From Kitasatospora sp. NBC_00240 (GTDB taxonomy: Bacteria; Actinomycetota; Actinomycetes; Streptomycetales; Streptomycetaceae): a stretch of DNA of 64,000 bases. Each line of letters begins with the position of its first letter. Position 1 is the first letter of the stretch. The notes under the pieces are model-generated. The model was not told where the DNA came from and ran no database searches. It was given only the letters and a program-made list of their open reading frames with translations. The stretch is taken from positions 5,022,001-5,086,000 of the forward strand of contig NZ_JAPEMU010000001.1 of NCBI RefSeq assembly GCF_026342405.1, written 5' to 3'. Shown piece by piece: positions 37,661 to 45,437 of the stretch. The position numbers were made by a program, and so were the translations under genes.

Positions 37661-39466
37661 ATGACGACGGACGGCCGGCGGATCCCGCCCCTCCTGGCGG
37701 GCCGCCACCCGGCCGGGCTGGCGCTGTTCGGATGGTTGGACGACGCCCGGGCGCCCCGGCTGTGCCGGGTGTCGGGCCCGCCGGGCGTCGGCAAGAGCCA
37801 CCTGCTGGACTGGCTGGCGGCCGGGTGCGGCACGGCGCAGACCCCGGCCGCCCGGCGGATCAGGGCCGTCCTGCCGGCCGCCGGGCACTCGCTCAGCTCC
37901 GCGCTCTGGACGCTCGGGCACCGGCTCGGCGTGCCCGCACGCACCGTGCCGGAACTGACGGCGGGGCTGGCCGAGGACGGCCGGCCCACGGTGATCTGCG
38001 TCCCCGGACTGAACCGGGCGGCCCACCCGACCGCCCTGGTCGCCGAGTTGCTGCGGCCGTTGCTGGAGCTGCCGCAGGTGCGGATGGTCGTCGAGGCGGC
38101 CACCGGCAGCCCGGAGGCGGCGGCCTTCGGCCCCGGACCGGCGCCGGCCGTGATGGAGCTCGACGACCCGCAGTGGACCGACCGCGAGCGCTTCGGCGCC
38201 TGGTGCCTCGCCCGCGGCGGTGACCCCGGGGCTTACCCCAACGCCGCCGCGGCGCTGGGGCGTTCGGGGCAGCCAGGGCCGGCCTCGCTGGGTGAACTGG
38301 CCGCCCGGATCCCGGTCCGCCCCGACGGCACGCCCGACCTCCTGCGGACGGAGGAGGAGTTGCTCTCCGCGTTCTGGACCGCCGCGGCCCGCGAGGGCGG
38401 CGCCGGCCGGATGCAGGCCGACCCGCTGCTGCTGGTGCTGGCCGGCCCGGTCGCCGTCACGGCCGCGCTGGAGGGCGAGGACGGCACCGTCGCCCGCGCC
38501 TGGTGGGCGGCCGGTCCGGCGCTCGTCGAGCAGGCCGATCCGGCCCAGCGGGCGGCCACCCTGCGCACCCGACTGCTCGGCGTGGACGAGGCCGCCGTCG
38601 CCAGGCTGGCCGCCGTACCCGCCGCCTGGGCCGGCGTCTGGGCGCTCTGGCCGTCCGCGGGGGACGCCTGGCCCGGGCCGGTCACCGCGCTGGCCGCCGG
38701 TCACGGCGCCTACGCCGGACAGGTGCTGCTGGCCGGCCCGACCGGCGCGGTACGGACGGTGGACGCCGCCACCGGGCGCCCGGGTGCCCTGTTGGTGCCC
38801 GGCCCCCGACCCTTGCGCGCGCTCACCGCGACACCGGGCGGCAGCGTCGTGCTGCTCGACGCCGGGGGCCGCACCGAACTGCTGGCGCCGCCGCGGCCCG
38901 CCCCCGGCCTGGAGCCGTACGCCCTCGGTGAGGCGCTGGAGCGGCTGCGCGGTGCGGCGGCCGGCGAGCTCAGCGCGCTCGCGGTGGTCCCGGGGCTGGC
39001 CGGCGCCGCCCCGGCGGTCGGCGACGTGGCCGGCGGGGTGTGCTGGTACGAGGGCGGCGAGGTGCGCCGCGAGCAGCTGCACCAGGGCCCGGTGACCGCG
39101 CTAGCCGGGGCGGCGCTGGACGGTGACGGAGTGTCCGACGAGGGCTTCCCGCTGCTGGTGAGCGGCGGCTTCGACGGCGCCGTGCGGCTCTGGGGCCCGC
39201 GTTCGGAGCCGATGGCCGGGCCGTCCGACCGGCGCGAGGGCCCGGTGACGGCGGTCGCCGCCGGGGTCGGCGCGGCCGGACCGGTGGTGGCTGCGGCCTG
39301 GGAGGACGGGCTGGTCAGGGTGCGGTGGTTGGACGATCCGGACGGCGTCCTCGACCTGCGGCTGGGCGCCCCGGTCTGGTCGCTGGCCCTGGCCGGCGGA
39401 CTCCTGGTGATCGGCGGGCCGGAGGGCCCGGTGGCTGTGCGACTCGGGGTGGAACAGCGGACATGA
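37661..39466 (+). CDS. P-loop NTPase with C-terminal WD40-like propeller
   Basis: 601 residues. Walker A GPPGVGKS is at 39-46. The expected Walker B strand reads VICVPGLNRA (111-120) without an acidic residue, so hydrolysis may be weak or use another residue. A helical region follows, then from about 340 onward repeated beta motifs with the WD40-like SGGFDGAVRLWG, EDGLVRVRWLDD and GPTGAVRTVDAATG. The layout of NTPase plus propeller recalls STAND sensors. ATG at 37661 has AGGGGA 5 nt upstream. The stop overlaps the next gene (ATGA), so it is coupled with the tandem SUKH-4 protein. Confidence 0.7.
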   Translation: MTTDGRRIPPLLAGRHPAGLALFGWLDDARAPRLCRVSGPPGVGKSHLLDWLAAGCGTAQTPAARRIRAVLPAAGHSLSSALWTLGHRLGVPARTVPELTAGLAEDGRPTVICVPGLNRAAHPTALVAELLRPLLELPQVRMVVEAATGSPEAAAFGPGPAPAVMELDDPQWTDRERFGAWCLARGGDPGAYPNAAAALGRSGQPGPASLGELAARIPVRPDGTPDLLRTEEELLSAFWTAAAREGGAGRMQADPLLLVLAGPVAVTAALEGEDGTVARAWWAAGPALVEQADPAQRAATLRTRLLGVDEAAVARLAAVPAAWAGVWALWPSAGDAWPGPVTALAAGHGAYAGQVLLAGPTGAVRTVDAATGRPGALLVPGPRPLRALTATPGGSVVLLDAGGRTELLAPPRPAPGLEPYALGEALERLRGAAAGELSALAVVPGLAGAAPAVGDVAGGVCWYEGGEVRREQLHQGPVTALAGAALDGDGVSDEGFPLLVSGGFDGAVRLWGPRSEPMAGPSDRREGPVTAVAAGVGAAGPVVAAAWEDGLVRVRWLDDPDGVLDLRLGAPVWSLALAGGLLVIGGPEGPVAVRLGVEQRT

Positions 39467-40683
39467 ACGACAAGCGGACGCCGGTGACGGCGCGGGACCT
39501 GGACGAATGGTTCGGGGCGGCGGAGGTCGGCCGGCTGCCGGCCGGGCTGCTGCCCGGGGCGCTGGTCCACGGGCCCAGCCGTCGCTTCCTGACCGGGGTG
39601 GGGCTCCCGTTCCGGGCGGCCGGGCTGGAGCTGGACGCCGGGGCGGTCGACCCCTGGCCGACCCTGTCGGAGGCGCTCGGCGAGGAGATCCCCGGCGGAG
39701 GGCGGCTGCTGGTGATCGGCGCGCCGGTGTACGGGGACGGCCTGCTGGTGCTGGACGGCGTCGGCGGAACCGTCCACCTGGCGGCCCGGTGCCCCGGGCC
39801 CCCGGCGGAGCCGGCCCTGGACCTGATCGCCACCGACCTCTCCACCCTGGTCAGCCTGCTGCGGGAGGCGGCGGCCGTCCGGCGGGCCGCCGCGGATCCG
39901 CCGGACGCCGCGGGCCGGCGGGGGCCCGGGACCGTCCGCGCCGTGGTCGCGGAGGTCGAACGGCGGATGCGGGAGCTGGACCGGGCACCCTTCGACGCGG
40001 AGGGGTCGGCGCCGTACTGGAGCACCTTCGTCCGGGCCGAGGCGCTGCGCTGGGGTGCTTCGCGCGGGGACGGCACGGGGCTCGCCTACGACCTGACGCC
40101 GGAGCTGGTGGCCGAGTTGGGCGAGCCCGTGCGCCACGCCGCCGCGGAGCTGCCGGCCGGACTGACCCACGGCCCGACCGGGCGGCTGCTCGCCGAGGCC
40201 GGGCTGCCGCTGGGGCACCGCCTGCTCCAGGACCCGCCGCGGCAGCTCGTCCCGCTCGTCGAGGCCGACCCGTGGCGGTTCGACGAGGACTGGGACGAGG
40301 AGGAGGACGACCGCCCGCACCAGCGGGACTTCCTGCGGATCGGCGGCTGGCCGTACGACTGCGAGATCGTGCTGGACGGCCGGACCGGGCGGGTCGAGGT
40401 GACGACGGGCGACGGCGAGGAGGGCTGGCCGGAGGCCTACCTGAACCAGGACCTCTCGGCGCTGCTCTACATGTGCTGGACGGTGGACCGGATCCGTGCC
40501 GAGCACGGGCGCGGCCCCGCCGGGCCCCGCGGGGGCGGTTGGCGGGTCTTCGATCCGTCGGCGCTGCTGGAGGGGCTGCTGGAGGAGTTGCTCACGGAGA
40601 TCGATCCGGCGGCCTTCGAGTCCGAGCAGCGGCCCTGGCGCGGCCTGGCCGAGGACCACCACATGGGCGGGCTGCTCGGCTGA
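39463..40683 (+). CDS. Tandem SUKH-4 protein
   Basis: 406 residues with two SUKH-4-like repeats. The first (about 1-150) has LVHGPSRRFLTGVGLPFRAAGLEL and LLVLDGVGGTVHLA; the second (about 200-400) has LTHGPTGRLLAEAGLPLGHRLL and CEIVLDGRTGRVEVTTGDG plus a very acidic insert (EDWDEEEDD). Both correspond to the single domain at 36154-36813. The gene overlaps the NTPase gene by 4 bp. SUKH proteins are known as toxin-neutralising or regulatory binding modules; partner unknown. Confidence 0.7.
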   Translation: MNDKRTPVTARDLDEWFGAAEVGRLPAGLLPGALVHGPSRRFLTGVGLPFRAAGLELDAGAVDPWPTLSEALGEEIPGGGRLLVIGAPVYGDGLLVLDGVGGTVHLAARCPGPPAEPALDLIATDLSTLVSLLREAAAVRRAAADPPDAAGRRGPGTVRAVVAEVERRMRELDRAPFDAEGSAPYWSTFVRAEALRWGASRGDGTGLAYDLTPELVAELGEPVRHAAAELPAGLTHGPTGRLLAEAGLPLGHRLLQDPPRQLVPLVEADPWRFDEDWDEEEDDRPHQRDFLRIGGWPYDCEIVLDGRTGRVEVTTGDGEEGWPEAYLNQDLSALLYMCWTVDRIRAEHGRGPAGPRGGGWRVFDPSALLEGLLEELLTEIDPAAFESEQRPWRGLAEDHHMGGLLG

Positions 40684-40739
40684 GGTGCGCCCGCGGCCCG
40701 TGGCCCGGGGCGCCGGCGGCTCAGGGTACCGGGGTGGCT

Positions 40740-40814
40740 GGCTCTGGGCTCAGGGGCGGCGGCTCTGGGCTCAGGGGCGGCTCTGGGCTCAGGGGCGGCT
40801 CCGGGCTCAGGGGA
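40740..40814. repeat. 18-bp tandem repeat, four units
   Basis: Units GGCTCTGGGCTCAGGGGC at 40740-40757, 40761-40778, 40779-40796 and 40797-40814 (the last with one C for T and one A). The first is separated by 3 bp. It overlaps the stop codon of the DUF3152 gene (40807-40809). In another minus-strand frame it encodes repeats of PLSPEP. Confidence 0.9.
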
Positions 40815-41856
40815 CGGCCGGGCCGCCGAGGTAGCCGCCCTCCGCGCTGTAAGGCCAGGCGTTGGGGCGGCAGCCCTTCAGCCCGTAGATCTGCTGCATC
40901 ATCGCGGGGGCGGGCTTGTCCTTGCCCGGGCAGGTCTCGTGCCCGTGGCCGATCCGGTGCCCGACCTCGTGGTTGACGATCAGCGCGCGGTACTCGTCGA
41001 TCGGCCCGTCGAACTGCGGCGACCCGGTGTTCCAGCGCTTGATGTTGACCACCACCTGGTCGCCGACGTTGCAGTTGACCTCGCCGTGGGTGTTCAGCCC
41101 GGCAGCGCCGCAGATCCGGTCCACGGTGTCGGGCGAGGCTATCTTCACGGTGAAGTCGTACGGGCCGGAGGCGACCGGCTGGAAGGCGTTCCTGCCGTCC
41201 GTCGTCCAGCCCCGCCGGTCCGCCAGGATGTTCCGGATCTGGGTGGCCGCGGCCTGCGGGTCGACCCCGCTGCCGTCCTCGACCTCGACCCGGTAGCGGC
41301 GGACGGTGCCGGTGCCGACCTGGCTGCCCTCGCCGCCGGCGACGGTGAAGGTCCCCGAGCCGTGCACCGGGTCGGCGGCCGGCGGGGCCGGGGTGGCGGC
41401 CGACCCGGTCGGGGCGGGGGCGGGTGGGCTGCCGGCCGGGGACGGCGGCGCCGGGGTGCGCGGCGGGGCGGGGGTCGCGGCCGCGGGCGGACCGTCGCCG
41501 GCCGGCCGGCCGTCCTGGGACTTCGCGCCCGCCGACGGGTCGGCCCCGGGTGTACTGCCGGCTGCCGCGGCGTTCGGCGGCTGCAGGGCGGCGCCGCCCC
41601 GGCGGTCGGCGACGTGGCGGGCGGGGTCGAGGGGCCGGGCGAGGGCGTAGACCGTGCCACCCGCGAGGAGGGCCGCGACGGCCAGCCCGACCGCGATGCC
41701 GGGGCCCCGGTTGCGCCGGGCTCGTCGGCGTCGGCCCCGGGCGGGCCGCGCGGTTTTCGGGGCGGGTCGGGCAGTTCGCACGGCGTACGCTTCCTGGTCC
41801 GGGGGCAGGGCCGAGGAGGCGTACGAAACCTGTTGCGCCCCCCGTCGCCCGTTCAC
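40807..41856 (-). CDS. DUF3152 secreted metalloprotease-like protein
   Basis: 349 residues. A basic N-terminus (RGRRRRARRNRGP) precedes one membrane helix or uncleaved signal (about 52-70), then a Pro/Ala-rich linker and a DUF3152 domain. The latter has the metzincin-like VNHEVGHRIGHGHETC, with HExxHxxGH spacing, and several Cys. Secreted zinc-protease activity is plausible but not shown. GTG at 41856 has only a weak ribosome site. A 15-bp palindrome lies 28 bp upstream. The stop lies in an 18-bp tandem repeat. Confidence 0.8.
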   Translation of the reverse strand: MNGRRGAQQVSYASSALPPDQEAYAVRTARPAPKTARPARGRRRRARRNRGPGIAVGLAVAALLAGGTVYALARPLDPARHVADRRGGAALQPPNAAAAGSTPGADPSAGAKSQDGRPAGDGPPAAATPAPPRTPAPPSPAGSPPAPAPTGSAATPAPPAADPVHGSGTFTVAGGEGSQVGTGTVRRYRVEVEDGSGVDPQAAATQIRNILADRRGWTTDGRNAFQPVASGPYDFTVKIASPDTVDRICGAAGLNTHGEVNCNVGDQVVVNIKRWNTGSPQFDGPIDEYRALIVNHEVGHRIGHGHETCPGKDKPAPAMMQQIYGLKGCRPNAWPYSAEGGYLGGPAVP

Positions 41857-41883
41857 CTTGGCACGGCCTCGGCGCGGCTGTCC

Positions 41884-41898
41884 ACATACCCGGTATGT
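41884..41898. promoter_or_regulatory. Palindrome upstream of DUF3152 gene, candidate operator
   Basis: ACATACC-C-GGTATGT, two 7-bp arms around one base, 28 bp upstream of the GTG. The form suits a TetR-like dimer. Regulator unknown. Confidence 0.4.
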
Positions 41899-41899
41899 A

Positions 41900-41948
41900 C
41901 CACGCCCCTGCCGCTCGGCCGTCGGACGGCCGGGCGGCAGGGGCGTGG
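41900..41948 (-). terminator. Terminator of DUF3151 gene
   Basis: 15-bp arms CCACGCCCCTGCCGC (41900-41914) and GCGGCAGGGGCGTGG (41934-41948), with a nested CGGCCG/CGGCCG hairpin between them, 14 bp after the gene. Confidence 0.8.
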
Positions 41949-41962
41949 CGCGCCCGGGGAGG

Positions 41963-42394
41963 TCAGCCCAGGGTGTCGGCAGCGGTCGGCGAGCTGTCCC
42001 GCAGGAACTGCGAGCAGCGCTCGGCCTCGCCCTTCTCCTCGATCGCGGCGGCCGCCCGCCCGAGCGCGTGCAGCGCGCGCAGGAAACCGCGGTTCGGCTC
42101 GTGCTCCCACGGCACCGGGCCGTGGCCCTTCCAGCCGGCCCGGCGCAGCGAGTCCAGCCCGCGGTGGTAGCCGGTCCGGGCGTAGGCGTACGACTCGACG
42201 ACCCGGCCCGCGACGAAGGCGTCGTCGGCGAGCTGGGCCCAGGCGAGGGAGGAGGTCGGGAACTTCGCCGCCACCTCGGCGGGGGAGGCGCCGCCGGCCA
42301 GCAGCTCCAGCGGAGCGGTTTCGACGGGCAGGTGGGTCGGGGCCGGGCCGCCGAGGAGGTTCTGACCCGCGAAGGGGTTCTCGTGTGCGCTCAT
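41963..42394 (-). CDS. DUF3151 family protein
   Basis: 143 residues. Starts MSAHENPFAGQNLLGGPAPTHLP, then VAAKFPTSSLAWAQLADDAF and YAYARTGYHRGLDSLRRAGWKGHGPVPW, characteristic of this actinobacterial family. Helical, soluble, function unknown. It lies downstream of fba, from which it is separated by a strong terminator, in a conserved order. Confidence 0.88.
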   Translation of the reverse strand: MSAHENPFAGQNLLGGPAPTHLPVETAPLELLAGGASPAEVAAKFPTSSLAWAQLADDAFVAGRVVESYAYARTGYHRGLDSLRRAGWKGHGPVPWEHEPNRGFLRALHALGRAAAAIEEKGEAERCSQFLRDSSPTAADTLG

Positions 42395-42510
42395 GCCCCC
42401 AGTGAACCACCAGTGGATGGCGGCGCCGTGGCCACGGTGTGCCGGTGCCGGGCCGGTCGGTCCTGGGCGGCGTGCCGCGGGCCCGGCGGCACGGCCCCCC
42501 GGAACGCACC

Positions 42511-42549
42511 GCGCCCCCGGCCCGGACGTGGTGTCCGGGCCGGGGGCGC
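42511..42549 (-). terminator. Terminator of fba
   Basis: 17-bp perfect arms (42511-42527 and 42533-42549) with loop GTGGT, 39 bp beyond the fba stop. Confidence 0.85.
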
Positions 42550-42587
42550 GACGGGCGATCGGCGCTGCCGGAGGCAGGCCGGTCGGA

Positions 42588-43610
42588 CTACTTCAGGCGG
42601 GTGCCGGCCGAGCGCAGGCTCCGGGCGGCCTCGGCCACGCGGACGGCCATGCCGGCCTCGCCGAGCTTGCCCCAGGTGCGCGGGTCGTAGGTGTTCTTCT
42701 TGCCGACCTCGCCGTCGACCTTCAGCACACCGTCGTAGTTGCGGAACATGTGGTCCGCGATCGGGCGGGTGAAGGCGTACTGGGTGTCGGTGTCGAGGTT
42801 CATCTTCACGACGCCGTTCTCCAGCGCGGTGGCGATCTCCTCGGCGGTGGAGCCCGAGCCGCCGTGGAAGACGAAGTCGAACGGGTCCTGCTTGCCGTAC
42901 TGCTTGCCGATCGAGGCCTGCAGCTCCGCGAGCAGCTCCGGCTTCAGGACGACGTTGCCCGGCTTGTAGACGCCGTGCACGTTGCCGAAGGAGGCGGCCA
43001 GCAGGTAGCGGCCCTTCTCGCCCAGGCCGAGGGCCTCGGCGGTGCGGACGGCGTCGTTGACGGTGGTGTACAGCTCGTCGTTGATCTCGTGCGTGACACC
43101 GTCCTCCTCGCCGCCGGTCGGGGTGATCTCGACCTCAAGGATGATCTTGGCGGCGGCGGCCTGGGCCAGCAGCTCCTGCGCGATGGCCAGGTTGTCGGCG
43201 AGGGTCTCGGCCGAGCCGTCCCACATGTGCGACTGGAACAGCGGGTTCTGGCCCTTGGCGACGCGCTCGGCGGAGATCGCGAGCAGCGGGCGGACGTAGC
43301 CGTCCAGCTTGTCCTTGGGGCAGTGGTCGGTGTGCAGCGCGACGGTGATGTCGTACTTCGCGGCCACGATGTGGGCGAACTCGGCCAGCGCCACGGCGCC
43401 GGTCACCATGTCCTTGTTGTGCTGACCACCCAGGAACTCCGCACCACCGGTGGAGATCTGGATGATGCCGTCGCTCTCCGCCTCGGCGAAGCCGCGAAGG
43501 GCCGCGTGCAGGGTCTGCGTCGAGGTGACGTTGATGGCCGGGTAGGCGAACTTGCCCGCCTTGGCCCGGTCCAGCATCTCGTTGTAGACCTCGGGAGTTG
43601 CGATGGGCAT
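42588..43610 (-). CDS. fba: Class II fructose-bisphosphate aldolase
   Basis: 340 residues, zinc-dependent aldolase of glycolysis and gluconeogenesis. Zinc and catalytic residues lie in ALHTDHCPKD, ILEVEITPTGGEEDG, GNVHGVYKPGN and FVFHGGSGSTAEEI; the C-terminal NMDTDTQ-like segment reads KMNLDTDTQYAF. ATG at 43610 with GGAG upstream. Divergent from dedA. Confidence 0.97.
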   Translation of the reverse strand: MPIATPEVYNEMLDRAKAGKFAYPAINVTSTQTLHAALRGFAEAESDGIIQISTGGAEFLGGQHNKDMVTGAVALAEFAHIVAAKYDITVALHTDHCPKDKLDGYVRPLLAISAERVAKGQNPLFQSHMWDGSAETLADNLAIAQELLAQAAAAKIILEVEITPTGGEEDGVTHEINDELYTTVNDAVRTAEALGLGEKGRYLLAASFGNVHGVYKPGNVVLKPELLAELQASIGKQYGKQDPFDFVFHGGSGSTAEEIATALENGVVKMNLDTDTQYAFTRPIADHMFRNYDGVLKVDGEVGKKNTYDPRTWGKLGEAGMAVRVAEAARSLRSAGTRLK

Positions 43611-43935
43611 GCGAATCCGCTCCTGTCGGGTTGCGGCGTACGGACGGTGATGTCCGACGCTGTGTACGCCTTCGGTACGACCTGAGGTACCGGGGGCCGA
43701 CGCGGCTCTGCGACACGGCTTTCTGGTACCGGGCTTCGGGGCTGCCGCCGCGGTGTCACGAAGAGGGTGTTCGCTACCACGGGCCGGACGCCGGTGCCAT
43801 CTTCCCAGACTTGCCCCCGCGGTCCACCAAGGGCCCGCCAGTCGGACGCCGGGCCCCCGCATGCTACGAACGGATGAGTCCTCGCCGCCCCGGAGGCTGA
43901 GGACTCCGGTAAGGCGGGCCCGCTATCCTGCGGCC
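43611..43935. other. Divergent promoter region fba / dedA
   Basis: 325 bp with no gene. TATCCT at 43924-43929 lies 6 nt before the dedA GTG and is its probable -10 box. The fba side has a normal leader with ribosome site. Confidence 0.5.
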
Positions 43936-44655
43936 GTGGACTACAACCAGCTCGCCGTCAACCTGCTCGACGCCAAATCGCTGATCTCGTCGCTCGGCGC
44001 CATCGGGTTGATCGCCATCATCTTCGCGGAGACCGGCCTGCTGGTCGGATTCTTCTTCCCCGGTGACTCCCTGCTGATCCTGGCCGGCGTCGCCTCCTCC
44101 AGTGCCGCCTCCTCGGTGCTCGGCGAGGGCGCCCGGCTGCCGATCGCGGCGCTGCTGATCGGCGCGCCCGTCGCGGCCGTCGCGGGGGCGCAGCTCGGCC
44201 ACCTGATCGGGGTCAGGGTCGGCCCCCGGATGTTCGACAAGCCGGAGTCGAAGATCTTCCGCCGCGAGTACGTGCTCAAGGCCGAGGAGTACTTCGAGAA
44301 GTTCGGCCCGGGCAAGGCCGTGGTGCTGGCCCGCTTCATGCCGATCGTGCGGACCTTCCTGAACCCGGTCGCCGGCACCCTGCAGATGCCCGCCAAGACC
44401 TTCCTGCTGTGGAACGTCGTCGGCGGTGTGCTGTGGACCGAGTCGATGCTGCTGATCGGCTACTTCTTCGGCGACGCGCTGGCGCCGGTGATCGACAAGT
44501 ACCTGATCCCCGCGGTGCTGCTGATCGTCCTGCTCTCGATCACGCCGGTCCTGGTCGAGGTGATGCGCGAGCGCAGGAAGAAGAAGGCCGGCGGCCCGGC
44601 GGTGGCCGAGGAGGCCGACGCGGTCCAGGCCGGCGGGCGTCACCGCCGCGGCTGA
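43936..44655 (+). CDS. DedA-family membrane protein
   Basis: 239 residues with about five membrane helices. Family motifs: FAETGLLVGFFFPGDSLLILAG, FEKFGPGKAVVLARFMPIVRTF (with the conserved Arg) and AGTLQMPAKTFLLWNVVGGVLW. DedA/VTT proteins act as lipid scramblases or undecaprenyl-phosphate translocases. The C-terminus is a charged tail. GTG at 43936, leaderless by the TATCCT box. A parS-containing palindrome follows. Confidence 0.9.
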   Translation: MDYNQLAVNLLDAKSLISSLGAIGLIAIIFAETGLLVGFFFPGDSLLILAGVASSSAASSVLGEGARLPIAALLIGAPVAAVAGAQLGHLIGVRVGPRMFDKPESKIFRREYVLKAEEYFEKFGPGKAVVLARFMPIVRTFLNPVAGTLQMPAKTFLLWNVVGGVLWTESMLLIGYFFGDALAPVIDKYLIPAVLLIVLLSITPVLVEVMRERRKKKAGGPAVAEEADAVQAGGRHRRG

Positions 44656-44676
44656 CCGCAGCCGGAGCCGACGGAG

Positions 44677-44714
44677 AAGCCCCGCTCTGTTTCACGTGAA
44701 ACAGAGCGGGGCTT
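44677..44714. terminator. 38-bp perfect palindrome, terminator of dedA containing parS
   Basis: AAGCCCCGCTCTGTTTCAC and its exact complement form a hairpin 21 bp after dedA, followed by TCCCTT. The inner 16 bp are a consensus parS. Confidence 0.8.
44688..44703. promoter_or_regulatory. parS: parS site (ParB binding)
   Basis: TGTTTCACGTGAAACA, a perfect 16-bp palindrome and match to the bacterial parS consensus (GTTTCACGTGAAAC core). ParB loads here to form the segregation complex. In Streptomyces parS sites cluster within a few hundred kilobases of oriC. It is the only one I found in the window. Confidence 0.93.
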
Positions 44715-44797
44715 TCCCTTGCGTCCGTGCGTGCGTGCACGCCCGGCCGCCGTTCGCGCCGTCGGGCGCGTCCACCGGGGCCGGCCGTGCGGCGGGC

Positions 44798-45349
44798 TCA
44801 GCCCAGGTCGAGGTCGGCCAGGTTGTACGCGGTGCGGTACGGCAGACCGGTCGCCCGGACCGCCTCCTCGCCGCCGCGCTCCACGATCACCGCGACGCCG
44901 ACCACCTCGGCGCCGGCCTCCCGCAGTGCCTCGACGGCCGTGAGCACCGAGCCGCCGGTGGTGGAGGTGTCCTCCACGGCCAGCACCCGGCGGCCCTTCA
45001 CGTCCGGGCCCTCGATCCGGCGCTGCAGGCCGTGGGCCTTGCCCGCCTTGCGGACCACGAAGGCGTCCAGCTTGCGGCCGCGGGCGCCGGCGGCGTGCAG
45101 CATCGCGGCCGCGACCGGGTCGGCGCCCAGGGTCAGGCCGCCCACCGCGTCGTAGTCCAGGTCGGCGGTCGCGTCCAGCATGACCTTGCCGACCAGCGGT
45201 GCCGCTTCGGCGTCCAGCGTGATGCGGCGCAGGTCGACGTAGTAGTCGGCCTCCAGCCCGGAGGAGAGGGTGACCTTGCCGTGCACGACGGCCTTGTCCT
45301 TGATCTGTGCCAGCAGGGCGTCGCGGTCGTTGCTCAGGTCGTTGCTCAT
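44798..45349 (-). CDS. pyrE: Orotate phosphoribosyltransferase
   Basis: 183 residues. It attaches PRPP to orotate in UMP synthesis. The PRPP-binding motif is RVLAVEDTSTTGGS, preceded by SSGLEADYYVDLRRITL and VGGLTLGADPVA, and by DAFVVRKAGKAHG. TAGACT (complement of 45358-45363) is 8 nt before the ATG, so it may be leaderless. It is a stand-alone pyr gene here. Confidence 0.95.
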   Translation of the reverse strand: MSNDLSNDRDALLAQIKDKAVVHGKVTLSSGLEADYYVDLRRITLDAEAAPLVGKVMLDATADLDYDAVGGLTLGADPVAAAMLHAAGARGRKLDAFVVRKAGKAHGLQRRIEGPDVKGRRVLAVEDTSTTGGSVLTAVEALREAGAEVVGVAVIVERGGEEAVRATGLPYRTAYNLADLDLG

Positions 45350-45437
45350 GAACAGCCAGTCTAGAGCCCGCCCGGCCGCCGGACCGCCCGCCGGGTCGGC
45401 CGGGGGCCGACCGGACGGCCCGAGCGGTCGGCGGAGG

